DNA of 64,000 nucleotides from Clostridiales bacterium (GCA_023663185.1 JAMPHY010000007.1:95297-159296), one strand, 5' to 3'; positions 6,776 to 15,059 are shown, counted from the stretch's first letter. Notes: generated by a model from the sequence alone, not told the origin. Numbers and translations: made by a program.

Positions 6776-8725
6776 ATGATATTTGGCACTTGCTACTACC
6801 CTGAACATTGGGATAAGAACGAATGGAAAGACCACGCCAGACTTATGCACGAGGCGGGATTTAACACCGTGCGAATGGGAGATTTCGCGTGGGGCTGTGT
6901 TGAAAAAGAAGAAGGAAAATTTGATTTTTCACTTTTTGACGAAGCTATTACGATACTTGCAAACGAGGGCGTAAAAACTATCCTATGCACCCCTACCGCT
7001 GCGCCACCGAAATGGCTTGTCAATAAATATGATATTTTACAGCGCGACCGTTACGGACATAAGGAAAATTGGGGAACGAGGCGGGAAGGCTGCGCCAACA
7101 GCGATGAGTACAGGAAAAGAAGCGTAATTATAGCAGAGAAAATGGCGGAACACTTTGCCGATAATGAAAATGTAATCGCATGGCAGATAGATAACGAGTT
7201 CGGCTGCCATGAGTCTACAAGATGTTATTGCGAGAACTGCCGCAAGGCTTTTTCAAAATGGCTTGAGAAGAAATACGGTACCATTGAAAATCTCAATAAA
7301 TTGTGGGGCACGGTTTTCTGGAGTTTACAGTATTCATCATTTGACGATATAATTCTTCCCGTATATAATTCCTGCGAGCCTGAAAATGCTCACGGTTGGT
7401 CGCATAATCCGTCGCTTGATTTGGAATACCGTCGTTTTGCATCTGACTCGTGGGTTGAATATCAAAGATTGCAGGTTGACGCTATTAAAAAATATACGGA
7501 CAAGCCTGTGACGCATAATTTCATGGGGCATTTTTCTGATATCGACTATTATGACCTTGCGCACGATTTGGACTTTGTTGCATGGGATAATTATCCTGAT
7601 AACCAATGGGGCGGTTCGGAATATGAATATGTGTCGATGGCGCACGAAAATATGCGGGGACTTAAGGATAAAAATTTCATTGTAGCCGAAGAACAGTCAG
7701 GTCCGTGCGGCTGGGATATTATGGGCGCGACGCCGGAACCGGGACAGCTTAGGCTATGGACATATCAGGCGCTGGCGCATGGCGGCGAGGGCATGGTTTA
7801 CTTTCGTTTCAAAGTGCTTCCGTACGGAATGGAACAGTATTGGTATGGAGTGCTTGACCACGACGGAGTACCCCGCAGACGCTATTATGAGCTTCAGAAA
7901 ACAGGCGCGGAACTTAAAAAGCTTGAACAATATATTGTCGGGGCAAAAAATAAATATGACGCGCTTGTCGTAAAAACTTATGACAATGTATGGGCGCACC
8001 AGATAAAGCAGCACACACGGGATTTTGATTACAGGAATCTGTTGTACGCATACTATAAGGCGAACGCAGATTTGAACATAAATACTGCTGTATCTGTCGG
8101 CAATTATGAGGACTATAAAGTGGTATATATGCCGGCGTATAATATCATTCATAATGATGAAATCGAAAAAGTAACCGAATATGTAGAAAACGGCGGCACG
8201 CTTGTAATAACATTTAGAAGCGGTACAAGGGATATTTATAATAATTTATTTACCACTACGCTTCCCTGCGCTTTTTCTAAGCTTACAGGAATTGAAGTTG
8301 AGGAATTTAGCGCACTGAGAAAACCTGCGCATATAAGCGGAATTGTCGAGTCTGAGGCAAATATCTGGTGCGATATAATAAAGCCCATAACCGCTAAGAC
8401 GCTGTGTACATATGCAGACCGCTATTTCAAGGATAAAGCCGCGATAACTGTAAACAACTTCGGCAAAGGCAAGGTTTATTATATCGGCTGTGATTTGGAA
8501 GCAGACGCAATGGAAAAGCTGATACGACATATAAGTGAAAACGCGGGAATTGAAATAATTGACGCGCCGGACGGCGTTGAAATAGTACGCAGGGATAACT
8601 GCACAATAATTCTCAATTACAATGACTATGCTGTGAAAACATCACTAAGCGGCATATCGCTAATTAGCGGAGCGGAATTTAACGGTGAAATTGAAGCATA
8701 CGGGGTGGAATTTATAGCTGACTAA
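6776..8725 (+). CDS. GH42 beta-galactosidase
   Basis: Hydrolyses beta-D-galactosides in the cytosol; 649 residues, the usual length for the family, with no signal peptide. Seen: a TIM-barrel start FGTCYYPEHW, the acid/base glutamate E141 in WQIDNEFG, the probable nucleophile E306 in VAEEQSGP, and a cysteine cluster C106, C150, C152, C155 matching the zinc site known in GH42. The trimerisation and C-terminal domains follow. The start ATG 6776 is 8 nt after GGAGG; the in-frame ATG at 6770 is too close to it. It is a stand-alone gene with no transporter or regulator beside it, which is unusual for a catabolic beta-galactosidase. Confidence 0.93.
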   Translation: MIFGTCYYPEHWDKNEWKDHARLMHEAGFNTVRMGDFAWGCVEKEEGKFDFSLFDEAITILANEGVKTILCTPTAAPPKWLVNKYDILQRDRYGHKENWGTRREGCANSDEYRKRSVIIAEKMAEHFADNENVIAWQIDNEFGCHESTRCYCENCRKAFSKWLEKKYGTIENLNKLWGTVFWSLQYSSFDDIILPVYNSCEPENAHGWSHNPSLDLEYRRFASDSWVEYQRLQVDAIKKYTDKPVTHNFMGHFSDIDYYDLAHDLDFVAWDNYPDNQWGGSEYEYVSMAHENMRGLKDKNFIVAEEQSGPCGWDIMGATPEPGQLRLWTYQALAHGGEGMVYFRFKVLPYGMEQYWYGVLDHDGVPRRRYYELQKTGAELKKLEQYIVGAKNKYDALVVKTYDNVWAHQIKQHTRDFDYRNLLYAYYKANADLNINTAVSVGNYEDYKVVYMPAYNIIHNDEIEKVTEYVENGGTLVITFRSGTRDIYNNLFTTTLPCAFSKLTGIEVEEFSALRKPAHISGIVESEANIWCDIIKPITAKTLCTYADRYFKDKAAITVNNFGKGKVYYIGCDLEADAMEKLIRHISENAGIEIIDAPDGVEIVRRDNCTIILNYNDYAVKTSLSGISLISGAEFNGEIEAYGVEFIAD

Positions 8726-8739
8726 GGAATGTTGACACA

Positions 8740-8790
8740 ATTATCTTCAGCCGTGAACGAAGATTTTTGGCGTTGACGGCTGAAAATAAT
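8740..8790 (+). repeat. GAACGA hairpin repeat, copy 3
   Basis: A 14-bp stem with one mismatch (8740-8753 with 8777-8790; inner ends CAGCCG/CGGCTG) and a 23-nt spacer containing GAACGAAGATTTTTG and CGTTGA. The spacer shares most bases with copies 1 and 2. It lies 14 nt after the GH42 stop and probably terminates it, although the downstream T-run is poor. Confidence 0.75.
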
Positions 8791-8817
8791 AATTCGATAA
8801 CAAAGGGAGAATATCAG

Positions 8818-9837
8818 ATGGAATATTCTGAGGTGCTTAAGGGCAAAGAATATGATTTTATTGAAACAAATGAACATCTTGGGAAACATGTGATTCTTCT
8901 TGGATTGGCAGGCAGCTATTCCTATGGAACCAATATTGAGAATAGTGATATTGACATAAGAGGAATAGCATTAAATCAGAAATCAGATTTAATCGGGCTT
9001 ACACAATTTGAACAGTATGTTGACGAGTATACAGATTCTGTTATTTATGCTTTTAATAAAATAATTACATTGCTGCTTAGTTGTAATCCGAATACAATAG
9101 AACTTCTTGGATTAAATTCAGAGCATTACCTTTATCTTAATGATATAGGGCATATGCTTTTGGACAATAGAAAATTGTTTTTGTCTAAGAGAGCAATTAA
9201 TTCTTTTGGCGGATATGCGGACGCTCAGTTGCGTAGATTACAGAATGCGCTGGCAAGGGATTCTTTTCCGCAGAGTGAAAAAGAACAGCATATTTTTAAT
9301 TCTGTAAAGAATGCAATGCGCGATTTTAATAATCACTATGAGAGTTTTGAGAGTGGCAGCATTGAAATTTTTATTGATAAGGCGGTAAATCCGGAGCTGG
9401 ATACAGAGATATTTGTAAATGCAAATATGACACATTATCCTCTTAGGGATTATTCTAGTATGTGGAATACAATGGCAAATGTCGTCAGAGATTATGAAAA
9501 GATTGGAAAACGTAACAAGAAGAAGGATAATCTTCATCTAAATAAACATGCTATGCACCTGATTAGACTTTTTATGATGGCGCTGGATATTTTAGAGAAA
9601 GGCGAAATTATTACCTATCGGGCAGCGGAGCATGATTTACTCATGGATATTCGGTTTGGAAAATATCAAAAGGCTAATGGAACATTTCATGAGAGCTTTT
9701 ATGAGATGTTGGCTGATTATGAAAAAAGGTTATCTTATGCCGCAGAAAATACAGATTTGCCGGACGAGCCGGATATGAAAGCTGTACAGGAACTGGTAAT
9801 GACGATTAATGAAAGAGTGGTTCGTGATGAAATATGA
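8818..9837 (+). CDS. nucleotidyltransferase of the DNA polymerase beta superfamily (COG3541-like)
   Basis: A 339-residue protein. The nucleotidyltransferase core is at the N-terminus: GSYSYGT at residues 32-38 and SDID at 43-46, the G-S...D-x-D pattern that binds the metal and nucleotide. The rest is mostly helical. COG3541-type proteins are predicted to transfer nucleotides, and some are linked to RNA repair; the substrate here is unknown. The ATG at 8818 follows AAAGGGAGA; the longer frame from 8767 would run through the hairpin repeat and is rejected. A small frameshifted ORF overlaps the 3' end by 11 nt. Confidence 0.85.
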   Translation: MEYSEVLKGKEYDFIETNEHLGKHVILLGLAGSYSYGTNIENSDIDIRGIALNQKSDLIGLTQFEQYVDEYTDSVIYAFNKIITLLLSCNPNTIELLGLNSEHYLYLNDIGHMLLDNRKLFLSKRAINSFGGYADAQLRRLQNALARDSFPQSEKEQHIFNSVKNAMRDFNNHYESFESGSIEIFIDKAVNPELDTEIFVNANMTHYPLRDYSSMWNTMANVVRDYEKIGKRNKKKDNLHLNKHAMHLIRLFMMALDILEKGEIITYRAAEHDLLMDIRFGKYQKANGTFHESFYEMLADYEKRLSYAAENTDLPDEPDMKAVQELVMTINERVVRDEI

Positions 9838-10011
9838 GAATTTTGCAGGAGCCGTTAGCGACTTGATTCTTATGAAGATAAAAGAGATTGAGGTATTGAG
9901 AAAAAACTGAGATATTATAAAGAACTTTTAGAAACAATGGCAGATGACAGAAATCCTGATTGGGAGCCATTGGAACAAATGTTTATTAAATTAGTAGATG
10001 GAGAAAGCTAA
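9827..10011 (+). pseudogene. small ORF split by a frameshift at an A-run
   Basis: The ATG at 9827 opens a frame overlapping the end of the nucleotidyltransferase gene. It reads 27 codons and stops at 9908-9910. Adding one base at the A6 run (9901-9906) would join it to the frame ending at 10011, giving about 61 residues: a helical, charged protein (KLRYYKELLETMADD...WEPLEQMF). The two halves look like one protein. A real mutation, a read error in the homopolymer, or programmed slippage are all possible. Not recognised as a known family. Confidence 0.5.
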
Positions 10012-10571
10012 AATATCTCCAACCACGCCACACTTTCTGAATTAACAGTTTCGCCTGTGGATTCGTCCAATGAAATTAATAAGAGACGGTCATGTTCCCC
10101 GTCTTGATTGCTGTCAAATTGAATTTGGACATACTTATTTCCTACATAGTAGGCAGTACCGCCGCCCTCAAGGATTTCAGAAAGCGCTTGTGCGGCGTCA
10201 TTGGCAGACAAGATATCGGATAACTCGGATATAGATATTTCCGCTGTAATTCCATCTATCAATTCGCCAAGAGGTCCTTGAATGCGAATCGGCATATCGC
10301 TATCCGATAATACCGCACCTGCCATATCTTCGTCGTATTCGCCTTCATATATTACATAAAGTGAAGAATCAGGAATCTCCCCGATAAAGCGTTCAGCATG
10401 ATAAAACTCGGCTTCATTTCCGGTCTTTTCCTTATATTCTGCATAAGGCAACGCCATATATTCTTCTGCTGTTTTGGATATGCTGATTGCAGTTTTCCCG
10501 TTTTCATTTTGCCCGCAGGCAGATAACAGGAGGCATATGCCTATCAGAGCCGGTATCAAATTTTTACGCAT
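10008..10571 (-). CDS. small lipoprotein of unknown function
   Basis: A 187-residue lipoprotein. The start is the ATG at 10571, 8 nt after AAGGAG; the longer frame from 10607 covers the Shine-Dalgarno sequence. A signal peptide with lipobox LLLSACG puts the mature N-terminus at the cysteine near residue 20. The rest is an acidic domain that I do not recognise. It contains a repeated theme of short beta strands and ends with a QFDSNQDGEHDRLLLISLD stretch. It is monocistronic and convergent with the nucleotidyltransferase region, overlapping the small broken ORF by 4 nt. Confidence 0.8.
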   Translation of the reverse strand: MRKNLIPALIGICLLLSACGQNENGKTAISISKTAEEYMALPYAEYKEKTGNEAEFYHAERFIGEIPDSSLYVIYEGEYDEDMAGAVLSDSDMPIRIQGPLGELIDGITAEISISELSDILSANDAAQALSEILEGGGTAYYVGNKYVQIQFDSNQDGEHDRLLLISLDESTGETVNSESVAWLEIF

Positions 10572-10673
10572 TTTCTTCTCTCCTTGAATTGCCATTTTGT
10601 AAATCATGAATATTATAGCGCAGAAAACATTAAAAAGGAAGTAGTTTTATGGTTTTAGATTGTGTAGTTTCTA

Positions 10674-10724
10674 TTGACAACCAAAACAATTAAATATATT
10701 ATAAAGGTATCAACTGATACCTTT
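10674..10724 (+). promoter_or_regulatory. promoter and perfect operator of the Panacea toxin-antitoxin pair
   Basis: TTGACA at 10674-10679, 17 nt, TATTAT at 10697-10702. Directly after the -10 box comes a perfect 10-bp inverted repeat, AAAGGTATCA (10703-10712) and TGATACCTTT (10715-10724), with a 2-nt spacer. It covers the transcription start and ends just before the ribosome binding site. This is the expected arrangement for autorepression by the HTH antitoxin encoded two genes downstream. Confidence 0.8.
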
Positions 10725-10740
10725 ATGAAGGAGAATTAAT

Positions 10741-11181
10741 TTGACTGAAGAAACAAAAGCACGAATTGAAAGTGAATTAGAAATTAAAGCATATATTCAA
10801 AATCTAAAGTTTGCGATTAATAATGGAGCAAAAATAAATTTTCAAGCCCAAAGACGTATAGACGAGGATAGAGATGAAAAGTACACGAATATGTACACGG
10901 TAAATACTTTATTTCCTGATGAAAATCCAGTAGATGCGTTAAAGAGAGAATTATTAACACTTTCTGAGGAAAACTATATGCGAACAGTCAAAGATTTTCG
11001 TTTTCCTAAAAGAAGTGAGATGCGTGAATTTGGCAAGGTCTATAACGGTACAGATGATGTATACATAAAAATAAGGGTAGAACTTTTGGGAATGTATGGC
11101 GATATTACAACATTTGTAATGTCTTTCCATTTTGCTACAAAAAAATTCACTTCGGAAATGTTTCCGTATAGAAAGAATTAG
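10741..11181 (+). CDS. putative toxin of a Panacea (SocA-type) toxin-antitoxin pair
   Basis: A 146-residue soluble protein with no family I can name. It starts at TTG 10741, 5 nt after AAGGAGAA; no ATG near the N-terminus fits. It has a helical first 30 residues, then a mixed alpha/beta region with FRFPKR and a C-terminal FHFATKKF. It is the first gene after a promoter with a strong operator and is followed 11 nt later by an HTH-Panacea protein. Toxins paired with Panacea antitoxins are very diverse (PanT proteins), so a toxin role is inferred from position and size. It could instead be an accessory protein. Confidence 0.65.
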   Translation: MTEETKARIESELEIKAYIQNLKFAINNGAKINFQAQRRIDEDRDEKYTNMYTVNTLFPDENPVDALKRELLTLSEENYMRTVKDFRFPKRSEMREFGKVYNGTDDVYIKIRVELLGMYGDITTFVMSFHFATKKFTSEMFPYRKN

Positions 11182-11192
11182 GGGGTGTTTTC

Positions 11193-12221
11193 ATGGATAT
11201 GAAGATTATAAAAAGCGAAAAACATTTGTGCATATGTTGTATGGAAGAACATGAAGTGAAAACAGTTCTTGTTAATGAACAAGCAACTTTTAAGAATGTC
11301 AAGGTTGATTATGAGGCATTTTATTCGTATTGTGATGTAGCCGAAGAATTGTATATGGATGAGCAACAGATGCAGGAGAATGATGTGCGTCTCAAAGACG
11401 CTTATAGAAAGATGGAAAATCTTTTGACATCTATGGAAATAAGTGATATTCGCTCAAAGTATGGTATTAGCCAGAGAGACTTATGTATTCTTCTTGGCTG
11501 GGGTGAAAAAACTATTACCAGATACGAGAGTCATCAGATACAGGATAGGGCGCATGATACAATATTGAAGAAGATTGACATAGATCCGGAATGGTTTTTG
11601 GCACTATTGAGAGATGCTAAGGAAAATTTGTCAAAGGAGTCTTATCAGAAATATTTAGATACGGCGACCACATTATTTGAGAAAGGTCAGGATTTATATT
11701 TGCGAAAAGCTATTGAGGCAAGTTATGCAAAATTTAGTGAAAATCCGCTTTTTCATGGAAACACGAAACTTTCATTAGATAAGGTTGTTGACGTGATTCG
11801 TTATTTTGCTTCATCTACGAAGGTTACAGATCTTTATAAGGTAAAGCTTATGAAGTTGATGTGGTATGCAGATGCTTTGTCATATAAGATTAGAGGGTGT
11901 GCAATAACCGGTTTGATATATCGGGCGTTGCCAATGGGGGCGGTACCGATAGGATATAATTCGATTATTGATTTGAAAGATATTCCATGTGAAGAAGTGG
12001 ACATGGGAGAGACGTGCGCTTATCATTTTTATCTAAATAATCCGGTTGAGTTTCCGGCTCTTTCGGCTGATGATAAGAATATTCTTGACATCGTTATAAG
12101 TAAACTTGGTAGAATGAGTAAAAATGATATTATTAATTTTATGCACAAAGAGCAGGCGTATGTGGAAACGGCGTCAAGAGATATAATTCAATTTAAGTAT
12201 GCAGAAAGTTTGCAGATATAA
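11193..12221 (+). CDS. antitoxin with YgiT/MqsA-like HTH and Panacea (SocA/DUF4065) domain
   Basis: A 342-residue protein with three parts. The N-terminus has a short cysteine-rich segment (CICC at residues 11-14), then an MqsA/YgiT-type helix-turn-helix at about 85-125 (GISQRDLCILLGWGEKTITRYE). From about 190 to the end is a Panacea domain, recognised by LYKVKLMKLMWYADALSYKIRG and GLIYRALPMGAVP. Panacea domains are known to neutralise unrelated toxins and in SocA to act as a protease adaptor. The HTH part presumably binds the dyad at 10703-10724. The ATG at 11193 follows an AGGGGG Shine-Dalgarno sequence. Confidence 0.88.
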   Translation: MDMKIIKSEKHLCICCMEEHEVKTVLVNEQATFKNVKVDYEAFYSYCDVAEELYMDEQQMQENDVRLKDAYRKMENLLTSMEISDIRSKYGISQRDLCILLGWGEKTITRYESHQIQDRAHDTILKKIDIDPEWFLALLRDAKENLSKESYQKYLDTATTLFEKGQDLYLRKAIEASYAKFSENPLFHGNTKLSLDKVVDVIRYFASSTKVTDLYKVKLMKLMWYADALSYKIRGCAITGLIYRALPMGAVPIGYNSIIDLKDIPCEEVDMGETCAYHFYLNNPVEFPALSADDKNILDIVISKLGRMSKNDIINFMHKEQAYVETASRDIIQFKYAESLQI

Positions 12222-12279
12222 TAAAAAGTAGTAATAAATGAAAAAGAAATGAAATGGATTGAGGAGTGTGATTATTCAT

Positions 12280-13791
12280 ATGGAATACATTTGGTATATA
12301 ATTGCAGCATTGGGCGCAGGAGTCGGCACCGGTCTTGCCGGACTTTCAGCGGCTACCGTCATGGTGCCGATTTTAATAGTTCTTTGCCCATCATTTTCAG
12401 GAGAAACAGGGGCTTACCATGCGACAGCGATTGCGCTTGCCTCAGATATTCTTGGTTCCGCTGTTACGACAAGTATCTATATCCGACATAAAAACATTGA
12501 CTTAAAGCGGGGCTGGATAATGCTTACCTGTATTGTAGGCATGTGCATTGCGGGCAGTTTTGCAGCGTGGTCGGCGGGAAATGTCGTGCTGGGGAGTTTT
12601 TCTTTATTCCTTACATTTTTTATTGGAATCCGTTTCCTGCTAAAGCCGGATACAGAGCGCAAAGAAACCGTGGAAAAAGGCAAAGGGCTGGATTGGAAGG
12701 GCGTCGCAATTTCTTTATTTTTCGGACTGACAATCGGATTTGGCACGGGCTTTGTAGGCTCAGGTGGCGGAATGATGATGTTGGTGGTATTTACCGCTTT
12801 CTTAGGCATGGACAGAAAGCCTGCCGTTGGAACGAGTACATTTATTATGACTTTTACTGCGCTCATTGCTTCGGTAAGCCATATTATGATTGATCCGTCA
12901 ATCGCTTTGGAACGCTGGGATGTATTGTTAATTTGCATTATAACTGCGACCACTGCTTCTATTGTTTCCGCGCAATTTGCCAATAAAGTTAATAACCGTA
13001 CAGTTGGTTTAGTAACCGGAGCTATTTTGACAGTGCTTGGAGCGGCGATGTTGATTTTGAACTATCGGGAGCAGCTTGCTAAATATGCTCTTGTATGGAA
13101 CCTTTTGTTATGTTTGGGAAAATATATTATTTATCTGGGCTGCTGTATAATCGTGCTGCTGGTGCTGCGCCTGCTTATAAAGATACCGCAGGAGATATGG
13201 CGCAAATGTCTGCACATGGTAGCTTATACGTCGGCTATTTGTATGATGATTGTTTCAAGAGACTGGCTGGTATCCTGCCTGTGCTGTATTCTTATTAGTA
13301 TTATTGCCTATCCGATTTTATGTATGGCGGAGAAGTGGAAAGGCTATGCGGAGCTTTTGGTACAGAGAAAAGACGGCGAGATAAAAAAGAGCTTGTGGCT
13401 GTTGTTCCTGACACATGCAGCCCTAATAGCAATTACTTGGGGCTGGCTTAACAAACCATACATAGCGATGACTTCTATTATTGTCTGGGGAGTCGGGGAT
13501 ACGATGGCGGCTTTGATTGGGAAACGTTTCGGAAAGCATTTGATACATATTCCCTATGCCGATCCGAAAAAAACATGGGAAGGCTCTATCGCTATGGCGG
13601 TAACATCTTTTATTTTAGCGGCGGTTCTTCTTATGTTTATAACTGATATTCCGACGGCGAAATGCTGTCTGTTTGCCTTGCTGATAGCTCCGGTTTCAGC
13701 GGCAGCAGAGCTTTTTTCTCATAACGGCAACGATACTGTCAGCGTTCCGGTGGCGATTGCGGTCGTGCTGTCATTTCTATCGCTGGTTTAA
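12280..13791 (+). CDS. fusion of a TSUP (TauE/SafE) permease and a polyprenol/phytol kinase-like domain
   Basis: A 503-residue integral membrane protein. Residues 1 to about 255 are a TSUP transporter, with the family's duplicated glycine-rich motifs (GAGVGTGLAGLSAATVMVP and GFGTGFVGSGGGMMM). Residues about 265-503 resemble the dolichol/phytol/diacylglycerol kinase and CDP-lipid synthase group: RKCLHM, WGVGDTMAALIGKRFG and KKTWEGS. TSUP proteins export or import small organic or sulfur-containing anions; the kinase family uses CTP or ATP to phosphorylate lipid alcohols. The fusion suggests a transport step coupled to a membrane lipid, which is inference. The ATG at 12280 follows GAGGAG at a long 13-nt spacing; TTG 12259 is the alternative. 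Confidence 0.82.
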   Translation: MEYIWYIIAALGAGVGTGLAGLSAATVMVPILIVLCPSFSGETGAYHATAIALASDILGSAVTTSIYIRHKNIDLKRGWIMLTCIVGMCIAGSFAAWSAGNVVLGSFSLFLTFFIGIRFLLKPDTERKETVEKGKGLDWKGVAISLFFGLTIGFGTGFVGSGGGMMMLVVFTAFLGMDRKPAVGTSTFIMTFTALIASVSHIMIDPSIALERWDVLLICIITATTASIVSAQFANKVNNRTVGLVTGAILTVLGAAMLILNYREQLAKYALVWNLLLCLGKYIIYLGCCIIVLLVLRLLIKIPQEIWRKCLHMVAYTSAICMMIVSRDWLVSCLCCILISIIAYPILCMAEKWKGYAELLVQRKDGEIKKSLWLLFLTHAALIAITWGWLNKPYIAMTSIIVWGVGDTMAALIGKRFGKHLIHIPYADPKKTWEGSIAMAVTSFILAAVLLMFITDIPTAKCCLFALLIAPVSAAAELFSHNGNDTVSVPVAIAVVLSFLSLV

Positions 13792-13841
13792 TCATTTTAA
13801 AAGTATTTCCCAAAGAAAAATAAACAATATATCTATACGCC

Positions 13842-13898
13842 TTGACAAGAGTCCTATTTAGGACTTATAATTTTATATAAAGAGTCCTAAGTAGGACT
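13842..13898 (+). promoter_or_regulatory. promoter with two MarR operators
   Basis: TTGACA at 13842-13847, 18 nt, TATAAT at 13866-13871. The 7-bp palindrome AGTCCTA-NN-TAGGACT occurs twice: at 13850-13865 inside the promoter spacer and at 13883-13898 near the transcription start. The two sites are 33 nt apart, about three helical turns, and each is followed by TATAA. This indicates autoregulation by the MarR protein encoded directly downstream. Confidence 0.85.
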
Positions 13899-13917
13899 TA
13901 TAAAGGGGAGATGGGAA

Positions 13918-14370
13918 ATGAATAATAACGCAAAAGAACAACACGAAATAATTAATCAACAGATTAAGGAACTGGCAGGGATATATAGAGATATCGTTAG
14001 TCGCTCCGGAATTTCGGAAAATGAATTTTGGATTTGGTACACGTTAATTATTATGGATGGAGAATATTCACAGCAGGATATATGTAATACATGGTCTCTG
14101 TCAAAGCAGACAGTAAATACAATTATTACCCATATGGTACAAAAAAAGTTAGCATTTTTAGAGATAGTGCCCGGAACTAGAAATCGGAAGATTATCCGTT
14201 TGACAGGGAGCGGAAAAGAATATGGTGAAATTATTGTCAAACCTGTTTTCGAGGCGGAGTGTAGGGCTTTTGACAGACTTCCTATGGAAGACAGGCTTGC
14301 CTGTACCGTTGCATTTGGCAGATACATTGATATTTTGAGGGAAGAAATTTATGGAACAGAAAACAAATAA
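13918..14370 (+). CDS. MarR-family transcriptional regulator
   Basis: A 150-residue winged-helix regulator. The central DNA-binding part spans residues 40-100, with YSQQDICNTWSLSKQTVNTI as the recognition region and a basic wing (PGTRNRKIIRL). Flanking helices form the dimer interface. MarR proteins repress nearby genes and are released by small ligands, often drugs or phenolics. It starts at ATG 13918 after GGGGAGATGGGAA. The following lipid-synthase gene starts inside its last 20 nt, so the two are co-transcribed from the doubly repressed promoter. Confidence 0.92.
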   Translation: MNNNAKEQHEIINQQIKELAGIYRDIVSRSGISENEFWIWYTLIIMDGEYSQQDICNTWSLSKQTVNTIITHMVQKKLAFLEIVPGTRNRKIIRLTGSGKEYGEIIVKPVFEAECRAFDRLPMEDRLACTVAFGRYIDILREEIYGTENK

Positions 14371-14935
14371 TATGGCGAATAAATATGAAAAGAAAATAAT
14401 TACCATACCTAATATACTTTCCTTTTTCAGATTATGTTTAATTCCTGTAATTGTATGGCTTTACAATATAAAGCGTAATTATGTATGGGCAGGATATATT
14501 CTGATTTTGTCGGGAATAACGGATATGGCAGATGGCTATATTGCCAGACGTTTTAATATGATTAGCAATTTTGGCAAGGTGCTTGATCCCATTGCCGATA
14601 AGCTGACACAAGGGGTTATGTTGATATGCCTGTTGCTTCGATTTCCCTTGATGATAGCGCCGTTTGTCCTGCTTATAACAAAAGAGGCATTTATGGGTAT
14701 AAGTGGTATTTTGATTATAAAAAAGACAGGGATTGTGTGCGGTGCACAGTGGCATGGTAAAGCAGCCACATGCTTATTGTATGGCATGATGATACTTCAT
14801 GTGTTTTGGCATGAAATTACGCCGCTGGTTTCTATGATTTTCATAGCAGCCTGCACATTGATGATTGGAATTTCCCTTGTACTTTATGGGTTGCGAAACA
14901 TAAGAATTATGAAACAGGCGAAAGAGGATAAATAA
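14351..14935 (+). CDS. CDP-alcohol phosphatidyltransferase (PgsA-like)
   Basis: A 194-residue integral membrane enzyme that moves a phosphatidyl group from CDP-diacylglycerol to an alcohol. The complete family motif is present: D58, D61-G62, A65-R66, G75, D79 and D83, which bind metal and CDP. Four to five hydrophobic helices follow. The length fits phosphatidylglycerophosphate or cardiolipin synthases of the PgsA type; the acceptor alcohol cannot be told from sequence. The gene overlaps marR by 20 nt. Control of a phospholipid synthase by a MarR repressor suggests an inducible change of membrane composition, perhaps with the MATE pump downstream. Confidence 0.9.
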   Translation: MEQKTNNMANKYEKKIITIPNILSFFRLCLIPVIVWLYNIKRNYVWAGYILILSGITDMADGYIARRFNMISNFGKVLDPIADKLTQGVMLICLLLRFPLMIAPFVLLITKEAFMGISGILIIKKTGIVCGAQWHGKAATCLLYGMMILHVFWHEITPLVSMIFIAACTLMIGISLVLYGLRNIRIMKQAKEDK

Positions 14936-14989
14936 TAATATAAGGAAGATGCGGGGAAACGGCTGACGTAAAAAATTATATCCTATATA

Positions 14990-15049
14990 TTGCATATTTT
15001 CAGAAATGTATTATAATACCTTCCTGAAATGAAGTATATTTCAGGAAGG
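14990..15049 (+). promoter_or_regulatory. promoter and 12-bp dyad in front of the MATE gene
   Basis: TTGCAT (14990-14995), 16 nt, TATAAT (15012-15017). CCTTCCTGAAAT (15019-15030) and ATTTCAGGAAGG (15038-15049) form a perfect 12-bp inverted repeat with a 7-nt spacer. It covers the predicted start site near 15024, and its right arm contains the AGGAAGG ribosome binding site. An operator is the more likely reading because only part of the left arm would be transcribed; an RNA hairpin hiding the ribosome binding site is the alternative. Confidence 0.65.
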
Positions 15050-15059
15050 ATATGGTTTC

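Noticed and set aside
8767-8817. Upstream start of the nucleotidyltransferase
   Set aside because: This frame crosses the hairpin repeat; ATG 8818 has a proper ribosome binding site and begins the conserved protein.
6776-9837. Lactose operon around the GH42 gene
   Set aside because: No sugar transporter, regulator or galactose gene adjoins it; the neighbours are unrelated.
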